A stretch of 6,742 nt of DNA from Acidobacteriota bacterium. GTDB taxonomy: Bacteria > Acidobacteriota > Terriglobia > Terriglobales > Acidobacteriaceae. The notes beneath the pieces were generated by a model. The model was not told the origin of the DNA and did not search any database. It worked only from the letters and a program-made list of their open reading frames with translations. Positions 1 through 4,964 of the stretch are shown piece by piece. The stretch is taken from assembly GCA_021781075.1 (NCBI GenBank), contig JAJXXN010000313.1, positions 1 to 6,742 on the forward strand, read 5' to 3'. Position numbers and translations under genes: made by a program. How positions within the stretch are numbered: the first letter of the stretch is position 1; each line of letters opens with the position of its first letter.

Positions 1-365
1 TCGGGCTCGATCACGAGCAATCGCCCGTCTCCATGGCCGGCATCGTCCAGGCCGCAGATCTGCTTGAAGCAGGCACCATCAGCTCCAAGCAGCTCAAGCA
101 GCTCTTCGACATCTGCTTTGAAAAATCCGAGGACTTCCCCGCCGTCTACGAACGCGAAAAACCACAACAGATCAGCGACACCAGTGCGATTGAAGCCATG
201 ATCGACGCGGTCATAGCCGCCAACCCCGCACAGGTTGCCCAATACACGGCGGGAAAGACCACTCTGCTCGGCTTCTTTGTCGGCCAGGTGATGAAGGCCA
301 GCAAAGGCCAGGCCAATCCGGCGCTGCTCAACGAGATGATGACCAGAAAACTGGCTGGGTCATGA
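1..365 (+). CDS. gatB: Asp-tRNA(Asn)/Glu-tRNA(Gln) amidotransferase subunit B, C-terminal part (5' truncated by window)
   Basis: Only the last 120 residues are present; the frame is open from base 3 to the TGA at 363-365, so the apparent ATG at 33 is internal. This is the GatB/YqeY helical tail domain that contacts the tRNA in the GatCAB amidotransferase, the cytoplasmic complex that converts mischarged Glu-tRNA(Gln) or Asp-tRNA(Asn) to the amide form. Diagnostic stretches are the GTIS segment at the domain start, EKPQQISDTSAIEAMID, VIAANPAQVAQYTAGK, and GFFVGQVMKASKGQANPALLNE near the end (read in pieces). These match the conserved QISD, NP..V..Y..GK and VGQVMK...G.ANP signatures closely. 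The gene ends 17 bases before a strong terminator hairpin, so it closes its transcription unit. Nothing in the visible part looks broken. Identification is by motif recognition and is nearly certain. Confidence 0.95.
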   Translation, partial: GLDHEQSPVSMAGIVQAADLLEAGTISSKQLKQLFDICFEKSEDFPAVYEREKPQQISDTSAIEAMIDAVIAANPAQVAQYTAGKTTLLGFFVGQVMKASKGQANPALLNEMMTRKLAGS

Positions 366-380
366 ATCCCCCGCAAATCA

Positions 381-418
381 AAAAGGCCGGAGCGCAGCGC
401 GTTCCGGCCTTCCTTTTT
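381..418 (+). terminator. Rho-independent terminator after gatB, probably bidirectional
   Basis: A perfect 9-bp stem (383-391 AAGGCCGGA with 403-411 TCCGGCCTT) encloses an 11-base loop and is followed by a T-rich run (CCTTTTT). On the other strand the same stem is followed by TTTTT from the A-run at 380-384, so it can also end the minus-strand carboxypeptidase-regulatory-like gene, whose stop lies at 433. It sits exactly between two convergent genes. Confidence 0.85.
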
Positions 419-432
419 GCTTTGAAACGTCG

Positions 433-837
433 CTACTTCAACTTCAACTCAACCTCGAAAAGCACCCGCGTATCCCAGGAGCTGACCGTCTTCACCGGGC
501 TTTTCTTGCCGTTGTACTCCGCCCACACCTCGTGGTCCTCACTCATGCTCACCTGCGCAAAGCGGAACTTGCCATCCTCTGTCGTCGTGTAACTGCGGAT
601 GGCCTTGGTCTTCAGGTTTTTCAAAAAAACCGTCGCGCCATGTTGCACACCCCCGGCATCATTCACCACCGCGCCCGCAACGGTGCGCTGCCCATAACTC
701 TGCCCCGTTGCCTGGCGGGCCGCAAGCATGACAAAAAACATTAGGCATGCAACAACAAGCAAGGTCGGCACAAAAACGCGCCTGATGGGTACATTCTTCG
801 GGGAGCTGTTGCTGGATTGCCTGGCCTCGTTGCTCAT
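433..837 (-). CDS. Carboxypeptidase regulatory-like domain protein, membrane-anchored
   Basis: The protein has 134 residues. Residues 1-20 are polar and end in two arginines, residues 21-40 form a hydrophobic segment (signal anchor or uncleaved signal peptide), and residues 51-134 form one small beta-sandwich of the carboxypeptidase-regulatory (transthyretin-like) type. Features of that fold are the RTVAGAVVNDAGG opening, GATVFLKN, the TTEDGKFRF turn, and a late beta strand EVELKLK. Such proteins are abundant in Acidobacteriota and are generally exported; the fold is a binding or structural module and carries no peptidase active site. The start codon overlaps the stop of the upstream zinc-ribbon gene (ATGA), and the nearest Shine-Dalgarno-like GAGG lies inside that gene's poly-Glu codons, so translation is probably coupled. 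The ligand is unknown. A cleaved signal peptide (possible site after the ATGQS region near residue 46) cannot be excluded. Confidence 0.8.
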   Translation of the reverse strand: MSNEARQSSNSSPKNVPIRRVFVPTLLVVACLMFFVMLAARQATGQSYGQRTVAGAVVNDAGGVQHGATVFLKNLKTKAIRSYTTTEDGKFRFAQVSMSEDHEVWAEYNGKKSPVKTVSSWDTRVLFEVELKLK

Positions 838-1031
838 TCTTCCTCTTCCTCTTCCTCTAACAGTTCATCATCCTCTTCGTCGTACTCATCATCCACGCGT
901 GAAAGCTCCAATGGCTCCACGCCCACAACCTCATACTCCGTTCCACACTCGTCGCAGACGACAACGTCGCCTTCATCAACTTCGTCCAGCTCAAAATCCA
1001 GTTCGTTTTCGCATTCCGGACAGTTGGGCAT
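834..1031 (-). CDS. LysW-like zinc-ribbon protein with polyacidic C-terminal tail
   Basis: The protein has 65 residues. It begins MPNCPECENEL and carries four cysteines, C4/C7 and C26/C29, in two CxxC knuckles expected to bind one zinc. The spacing and the segment EVVGVEPLEL after the second knuckle match the LysW/ArgW family, the amino-group carrier proteins that hold alpha-aminoadipate or glutamate on their C-terminal Glu during lysine or arginine synthesis. Residues 46-65 contain 16 acidic residues and end in seven consecutive Glu; the EDWGE-type terminus typical of LysW is absent. No LysX, LysZ, LysY or LysJ homologue is in the window, so a carrier role is only a possibility; a general acidic zinc-ribbon is the alternative. 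I chose the ATG at 1031 because AGGAG lies 7 bases before it; the upstream in-frame ATG at 1046 overlaps that site. It is the first gene of a two-gene unit. Confidence 0.8.
   Translation of the reverse strand: MPNCPECENELDFELDEVDEGDVVVCDECGTEYEVVGVEPLELSRVDDEYDEEDDELLEEEEEEE
840..857. repeat. Hexanucleotide tandem repeat TTCCTC x3 (poly-Glu codons)
   Basis: There are three perfect copies of TTCCTC (plus strand), with a partial unit at 837-839. Read on the minus strand it is alternating GAG/GAA coding most of the seven-Glu C-terminus. The unit length is a multiple of three, so slippage would change tail length without shifting frame. Confidence 0.8.
842..851 (-). promoter_or_regulatory. Shine-Dalgarno inside the upstream gene's poly-Glu codons
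   Basis: On the minus strand the GAG-GAA codons of the zinc-ribbon tail provide two GAGG elements, 4 bases (842-845) and 10 bases (848-851) before the ATG at 837. They are the only purine-rich ribosome-binding candidates for the carboxypeptidase-regulatory-like gene. Confidence 0.6.
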
Positions 1032-1038
1032 CTTCAAA

Positions 1039-1044
1039 CTCCTC
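1039..1044 (-). promoter_or_regulatory. Ribosome binding site of the LysW-like gene
   Basis: GAGGAG on the minus strand has a 7-base spacer (TTTGAAG) to the ATG at 1031. It decides the start: the alternative ATG at 1046 runs into this motif and has no comparable site upstream. Confidence 0.75.
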
Positions 1045-1090
1045 ATTCACCGTTTTCCTTTGCCGCTTCCTTGGGCAGCTTACAAACGTA

Positions 1091-1119
1091 GTTTTAGCGA
1101 GCAGGGCGCAATTGGTCAA
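1091..1119 (-). promoter_or_regulatory. Sigma-70-type promoter for the LysW-like/carboxypeptidase-regulatory pair
   Basis: On the minus strand a -35 box TTGACC (1114-1119) and a -10 box TAAAAC (1091-1096) are separated by exactly 17 bases. They match the consensus hexamers in 5 of 6 and 4 of 6 positions. Predicted transcription start is near 1084, giving a leader of about 50 bases before the ATG at 1031. Identified by eye only. Confidence 0.55.
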
Positions 1120-1212
1120 GTCCATGCCCCGGCAGGCCGGCTCCAGCCGTCCCGCCCAACCGCTTCCAATTCAGGAAGACGCAGCCGTTTCCCTGTCCGC
1201 GCGCCTGTTCCA

Positions 1213-1240
1213 TTGCCGCCTCATCGTTTTAATCTATAAC
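1213..1240 (+). promoter_or_regulatory. Possible promoter for the rhomboid-like gene
   Basis: TTGCCG (1213-1218), a 16-base spacer and TATAAC (1235-1240) resemble a sigma-70 promoter. The predicted start point falls at or just after the ATG at 1244, so either that mRNA is leaderless, or translation begins at the internal ATG at 1289, or this is a chance match. Confidence 0.3.
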
Positions 1241-1243
1241 CTG

Positions 1244-2035
1244 ATGCCAAGCTACGCCGCCCAACTCGCTTTTCCGCCTTTCCGCGGCATGACACGAAAA
1301 CTCATCCTGGCCAATTTGATTGTCTTTTTCCTGGTTCTGGCTGCGACGGCTTTTCACATTGAAAAGGGGCAGTGGTTTTTCTCCTTCTGGCCTCTCGACC
1401 CGCAGGCCACGCTCCACGGCGCCTGGTGGCAGCCCATCACCTACAGTTTCATCCATCCCTCCTTTTCGGGCACTTTTTTTGAATTGCTCTCCCTCTGGTT
1501 CCTCGCAGGATTCCTTGAATCAGAGCGCGGCGGCGAGTGGGTTGCCACCCTCTATGCGGCATCCGTCCTCGGCTCAGCCGCAACCGCCCTCCTGCTTTAT
1601 GCCTCTGGGCTCCATATCTACACTCTCCTCACGGGCTGCTTTGGCGGAATCTTCGGCCTGCTCGTCGCCATCGGCCTACTTTATGGGGATACACAATTCA
1701 GCCTTCTGCTCTTGGTCAACATTCGCGCGCGCACTCTGGCCATCCTTTACGGCCTGCTCGCGCTCGCCACACTCTTCACCGGGCAACGCGCCTACGCTTT
1801 CGCCCAAATCGGTGGCGCGCTGGCCGGTTACCTCTTCATTCATTTCGGCCCACGCCGCGGTTTTCTTTTTGCCCTCAGTGAGATCTGGTACGGCATGCGC
1901 AATGCCTGGTATCGCCGCAAACGCCGCCAGGCGGCAAAAAAGTTTGAGGTCTATATGAAGAAGCAAGGGCGCACCGTCCACCTCACCGGCGCTGGTGAGC
2001 CAATTGACGAGAATGACAAGCACCGCTGGAATTGA
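1244..2035 (+). CDS. Rhomboid-family membrane protein, probable pseudoprotease
   Basis: The protein has 263 residues and about six hydrophobic segments (roughly 20-37, 78-91, 99-120, 127-147, 152-178 and 186-203) followed by a basic cytoplasmic tail (RRKRRQAAKK from about 224). The order WWQPITYSFIH, FELLSLWFLAGFLESERG, GGIFGLLVA and IGGALAGYLF follows the rhomboid intramembrane serine protease fold. However, the catalytic GxSG is GCFG here (Phe133, codon 1640-1642), the TM6 catalytic His is Gln188 (IGGALAGYL context), and the oxyanion His and Asn positions read Gly76 and Glu80 by my alignment. Proteolysis is therefore unlikely; a chaperone or binding role like iRhoms or derlins is an inference. 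An open frame extends upstream to 728, but it is antisense to two better genes. The start at 1244 has no clear ribosome binding site; ATG 1289 is the alternative. fabD follows after 42 bases. Confidence 0.8.
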   Translation: MPSYAAQLAFPPFRGMTRKLILANLIVFFLVLAATAFHIEKGQWFFSFWPLDPQATLHGAWWQPITYSFIHPSFSGTFFELLSLWFLAGFLESERGGEWVATLYAASVLGSAATALLLYASGLHIYTLLTGCFGGIFGLLVAIGLLYGDTQFSLLLLVNIRARTLAILYGLLALATLFTGQRAYAFAQIGGALAGYLFIHFGPRRGFLFALSEIWYGMRNAWYRRKRRQAAKKFEVYMKKQGRTVHLTGAGEPIDENDKHRWN

Positions 2036-2077
2036 ACGCGCCAACTCCGCGCCCCATCCATTAAAATCCAACTTGAT

Positions 2078-3016
2078 ATGACTCAGAAAATGGCATTTCT
2101 CTTCCCCGGCCAGGGCTCGCAAGTTGTCGGCATGGGCAGCGCTTTGGCAGCCCAATTTCCCACCGCCGCGCAAACCATTGCAGAAGCGGATGAGGCGCTC
2201 GGCTTTCACCTCTCAAAAATCATTTACGAGGGGCCTGAGGATGAGCTCAAGCTCACCGAGAACACCCAGCCCGCGATTCTCACCGTCAGCATCGCTGTGT
2301 GGCGCGTGCTGGCCGAGCAGGGCATCACGCCCGCACTCGCCGCAGGCCACTCGCTCGGCGAGTGGTCGGCCCACGTTGCCGCCGGCACACTCACCTTTGC
2401 GGATGCTGTCCGGGCCGTCAAAGCCCGCGGCAAGGCCATGCAGCAGGCTGTCCCGCCGGGCCACGGTGCAATGGCTGCGGTGCTCGCCCTTCCCGCGGAT
2501 AAAATAGCCAGGGCCTGTGCCGCCGCTTCAGCTGAAACCGGCCTCGTTGTCGCCGCCGCAAATCTCAACTCGCCCGATCAAACCGTCATCTCCGGGGCAA
2601 CCGCCGCCGTTGAAATGGCGGCGGAGTTGTGCAAAGCCGCCGGGGCGCGGCGCGCCGTCATGCTCCAGGTCAGCGCGCCCTTCCATTGTTCCCTCATGGC
2701 ACCCGCCCAAATAGCGGTCGCTGATTTTCTGGCGGGCATCCCTGTCACCAACCCCAATATTCCTGTCGCCGCCAATGTAACCGGCAATCTGGTCACAACC
2801 GCCACTGAAGCGCGCCAGGCCCTCATACAGCAAGTCACCGGCACCGTGCGCTGGGTACAGTGCATGCAGGCCCTCTCTGCGGCTGGCGCCACCATTTTCA
2901 TCGAGGCCGGTCCTGGAAAAGTGCTCACTGGATTAATGCGTCAAATCGACAAGGCTTTGAAGTGCCTCAACGTCGAAGACCCGGCCAGCCTCGAAAGCAC
3001 AAAAGCTGCGCTCTAA
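2078..3016 (+). CDS. fabD: Malonyl-CoA:acyl carrier protein transacylase
   Basis: At 312 residues this is the normal length for FabD, which moves the malonyl group from CoA to acyl carrier protein to feed fatty-acid elongation in the cytoplasm. The N-terminal FLFPGQGSQ is diagnostic. The nucleophile is Ser92 in GHSLGEW, Arg117 in KARGKAMQ binds the malonyl carboxylate, and His203 in APFHCSLM completes the catalytic pair; Gln252 corresponds to the conserved Gln before the PVxW motif, which reads TVRW here (Pro to Thr). FIEAGPGKVLTGL near the C-terminus is also typical. The protein appears intact. Start at 2078 gives the standard N-terminus, although no Shine-Dalgarno is visible and ATG 2090 is possible. 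It lies 42 bases after the rhomboid-like gene and is not in a fabH-fabG-acpP cluster here. Regulation is not evident. Confidence 0.96.
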   Translation: MTQKMAFLFPGQGSQVVGMGSALAAQFPTAAQTIAEADEALGFHLSKIIYEGPEDELKLTENTQPAILTVSIAVWRVLAEQGITPALAAGHSLGEWSAHVAAGTLTFADAVRAVKARGKAMQQAVPPGHGAMAAVLALPADKIARACAAASAETGLVVAAANLNSPDQTVISGATAAVEMAAELCKAAGARRAVMLQVSAPFHCSLMAPAQIAVADFLAGIPVTNPNIPVAANVTGNLVTTATEARQALIQQVTGTVRWVQCMQALSAAGATIFIEAGPGKVLTGLMRQIDKALKCLNVEDPASLESTKAAL

Positions 3017-3022
3017 TAGCAA

Positions 3023-3060
3023 ACGGCACGGTGGAGTGCTCCACTGTGCCGTCTTGCTTT
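3023..3060 (+). terminator. Long hairpin terminator after fabD
   Basis: A 14-base arm (3023-3036) pairs with 3039-3052 with one G-U pair; the innermost pairs must open to form the loop. It begins 7 bases after the fabD stop and is followed by a weakly T-rich CTTGCTTTC rather than a full T run. It lies between convergent genes and may also end the minus-strand gene that stops at 3078. Confidence 0.7.
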
Positions 3061-3077
3061 CACTAAGCGCGACTCGT

Positions 3078-3578
3078 TTAGGGTCCCAGGTACAGTTCTA
3101 CTGACGAAAAGCCCAGTTGCCCGGTCCCCGGGTCGTAAGCCAGAAAAACCGCGCCGCTTTTGCGGTCATTGATCAGCAGGCCCAACACCAGCACATTGCC
3201 ATACACACGCTGGCCGGTAATCTCATGGCTGTGAATCACGCCGAAATCATTTTGCTCCCCGTTCGGTCCCCAGTCCTTTAAAAACTTTTTGTACTCATAG
3301 TTCAACGGCTCGTTCCCATCCGTCTTCCATTTAGGATCGTTCAGCCAGATTCCGTATGCATCTTCCATCTGGTTGTTTTCCACTGCATGCATAAACCTGC
3401 TCACCGCAATTGTGCCTTTGCGGTGCGTATACCATGTGTTTGGCCAGTCCTTGGGCGTGCCGCAATAAAACCACCAGCCAAGAATCGAAAATCCTATCCC
3501 AAAAACCAAACCGAAGACGATCCGTCGTCTTAAAACCGCGCCGGCTACGTCGTAATTCGGTGCATCCATCAAAGTCAT
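3078..3578 (-). CDS. Uncharacterised single-pass membrane protein
   Basis: I do not recognise a named family. The protein has 166 residues: a short N-terminus ending RRR (residues 17-19), one hydrophobic segment at about 20-39 that is rich in Gly and Phe and ends WWFYCG, then a soluble domain of about 125 residues with seven Trp in the whole protein. The arrangement of positive residues predicts the N-terminus inside and the domain outside the inner membrane. The soluble part has FMHAVENNQMEDAYGIW, YEYKKFLKDWG and a beta-rich C-terminus ending SSVELYLGP. The 'helix with EDAYxIW then strands' pattern resembles NTF2/lumazine-binding-like small domains, but this is only an impression. The Cys39 context is not a lipobox. 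Start 3578 has GAGG 9 bases upstream; ATG 3569 is less well placed. It follows ddl on the same strand after 147 bases and may have its own promoter. Confidence 0.75.
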   Translation of the reverse strand: MTLMDAPNYDVAGAVLRRRIVFGLVFGIGFSILGWWFYCGTPKDWPNTWYTHRKGTIAVSRFMHAVENNQMEDAYGIWLNDPKWKTDGNEPLNYEYKKFLKDWGPNGEQNDFGVIHSHEITGQRVYGNVLVLGLLINDRKSGAVFLAYDPGTGQLGFSSVELYLGP

Positions 3579-3587
3579 TGCGTCGAT

Positions 3588-3591
3588 CCTC
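3588..3591 (-). promoter_or_regulatory. Ribosome binding site of the 166-residue membrane protein
   Basis: GAGG (within AGAGGAT, minus strand) lies 9 bases before the ATG at 3578 and favours it over the in-frame ATG at 3569. Confidence 0.5.
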
Positions 3592-3613
3592 TTCTCTCGT
3601 TCTAATCCAGAAT

Positions 3614-3643
3614 ACGATAGTCATTCGACCCAATACGAATCAA
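3614..3643 (-). promoter_or_regulatory. Possible promoter for the 166-residue membrane protein
   Basis: On the minus strand TTGATT (3638-3643) and TATCGT (3614-3619) are 18 bases apart, each matching consensus in 4 of 6 positions. The gap after ddl (147 bases) is AT-richer than its surroundings, which fits a promoter, but the match is weak and a readthrough transcript from ddl is the alternative. Confidence 0.3.
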
Positions 3644-3725
3644 CTTACCAACGTACTCGGTTCGGCAACAGGGATTGACAGGTGCATGCGTCCTCACTTG
3701 CATCTATCTCATTCAATTGCCCGGA

Positions 3726-4910
3726 TTACCCTTCCCGCGTGTAGCGGGTGCGTTTCTTCTCAGCATGGCGCTCCTGGGCCAGCTCAATCAGCTCACTGAT
3801 CAGGTTCGTATAGCCCACGCCGCTCGCCCCCCACAATTTGGGATACATGCTGATTTGGGTGAAGCCCGGCATCGTGTTCACCTCGTTGAGAAAAATCCGC
3901 CGCTTGCCATCCGGCTCCATCAAAAAGTCCACACGCGCCAGACCCGCGAGGTCGCAGGCCTTGAAGGCGGCAATCGCCGTCTCCTGAATCTGCTTCACCT
4001 GCGCCTTGGTCAGCTTTGCCGGAATCACAGGTTTCGAACCCTCGGACAAATACTTGTCCTCGTAGTCGTAGAACTCCTTGCCGGGAATGATCTCGCCAAC
4101 CACGCTGGCGCGGGGCGTGTCGTTGCCCAGCACCGCAACCTCCAGCTCGCGCGCCTTGCTTTTCCTGCCGCCAACACCCGCCTCAATCATCAACTTCCGG
4201 TCGTACTTCGCCGCTTCATCCAATGCCGGGGCAAGCTCCGCCCGGTCATGCACCTTGCTGATGCCCACCGACGAGCCCAGGTTCGCCGGTTTAACAAAGA
4301 CCGGATACTTGAGAGCCGCTTCAATTTGCTGGATAACCTTGCGCGGGGCCTTTTCCCATTCACTGCGCAAAATGGTTTTGAATTTCACTATCGGCAGCTT
4401 TGCGGCCATAAAGAGCCGCTTCATCGCGTCCTTGTCCATGCCGGCAGCCGAGCCTAGAACGCCCGAGCCGACGTAGGGAATGTCGGCGAGCTCAAAGAGC
4501 CCCTGAATCGTGCCATCCTCGCCGAATGTCCCATGCAGCACCGGGAACAGCACATCCAGTGAGTGCGCGCGGATGCTGCTCGCCGCGGTCATCGCGCTCC
4601 GCGGCTCGGGCTGTATGGCGGCGCTGATGGGGGTGGCCAGTAACTGCGGCTCGCGCCCCGCAAGGCTCTCTGCCGCCTGCACTGACAATGCGCCGGAGAT
4701 TGCCTCGCCCGCGCCACGCCCAAGCAGCAGCTCCTCCGCCGCCTCGCCTCCCAGCCAGCGGCCGGCCTTGGTGATGCCAATGGGCACCACGTCAAAGCGG
4801 GTGCGGTCGATGGCCTTCAATATCGATGCCGCCGAGAGCAGCGAAACCTCATGCTCGCCGCTGCGGCCGCCAAACAAAATGCCAACCCTGAGTTTCTTAG
4901 CCATTGCCAT
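3726..4910 (-). CDS. ddl: D-alanine-D-alanine ligase
   Basis: The protein has 394 residues and is an ATP-grasp ligase that joins two D-Ala for the peptidoglycan stem peptide, in the cytoplasm. The N-terminal LFGGRSGEHEVSLLSA holds the first-subsite Glu21; HGTFGEDGTIQG and GSGVLGSAAGMDK follow; the ATP-binding KPANLGSSVGISK starts near 207. The omega-loop reads EFYDYEDKY (279-287) with the Tyr/Lys/Tyr pattern of true D-Ala-D-Ala enzymes, not the His of VanA-type or Phe of D-Ala-D-Lac Leuconostoc ligases. Metal ligands Asp328, Glu343 and Asn345 lie in ARVDFLM and FLNEVNTMPGF. It is about 30 residues longer than typical DdlA; the extra length seems to lie around residues 60-115, an Ala-rich stretch. 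ATG 4904 is an equally possible start; neither has a clear ribosome site. Arginase ends 54 bases upstream on the same strand, so cotranscription is likely. Confidence 0.96.
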   Translation of the reverse strand: MAMAKKLRVGILFGGRSGEHEVSLLSAASILKAIDRTRFDVVPIGITKAGRWLGGEAAEELLLGRGAGEAISGALSVQAAESLAGREPQLLATPISAAIQPEPRSAMTAASSIRAHSLDVLFPVLHGTFGEDGTIQGLFELADIPYVGSGVLGSAAGMDKDAMKRLFMAAKLPIVKFKTILRSEWEKAPRKVIQQIEAALKYPVFVKPANLGSSVGISKVHDRAELAPALDEAAKYDRKLMIEAGVGGRKSKARELEVAVLGNDTPRASVVGEIIPGKEFYDYEDKYLSEGSKPVIPAKLTKAQVKQIQETAIAAFKACDLAGLARVDFLMEPDGKRRIFLNEVNTMPGFTQISMYPKLWGASGVGYTNLISELIELAQERHAEKKRTRYTREG

Positions 4911-4964
4911 CCATCGTTACACATACATTGGGCGCATCGCCCTCATTTCCGTGCAAATGCAAAC

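Noticed and set aside
362..592. Plus-strand frame whose ATG overlaps the gatB stop (ATGA)
   Set aside because: The overlap looks like coupling, but the frame runs straight through the terminator hairpin and then antisense to the carboxypeptidase-regulatory-like gene; the product resembles nothing.
817..1239. Plus-strand frame encoding a poly-serine protein
   Set aside because: The Ser runs are the reverse complement of the GAG/GAA/GAT codons of the acidic tail; it is a shadow of the LysW-like gene.
728..1243. Open-frame extension upstream of the rhomboid-like gene
   Set aside because: It is antisense to the LysW-like gene and part of the carboxypeptidase-regulatory-like gene, has Pro/Arg-rich low-complexity translation, and adds about 170 residues with no rhomboid counterpart.
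3681..3695. Imperfect palindrome around GCATGC after ddl
   Set aside because: It is too short and mismatched for a terminator, has no T run on the minus strand, and has no second copy in the window to support an operator.
3675..4457. 260-residue plus-strand frame
   Set aside because: It is antisense to ddl, with Arg/His/Leu-rich composition typical of a shadow frame in GC-rich DNA.
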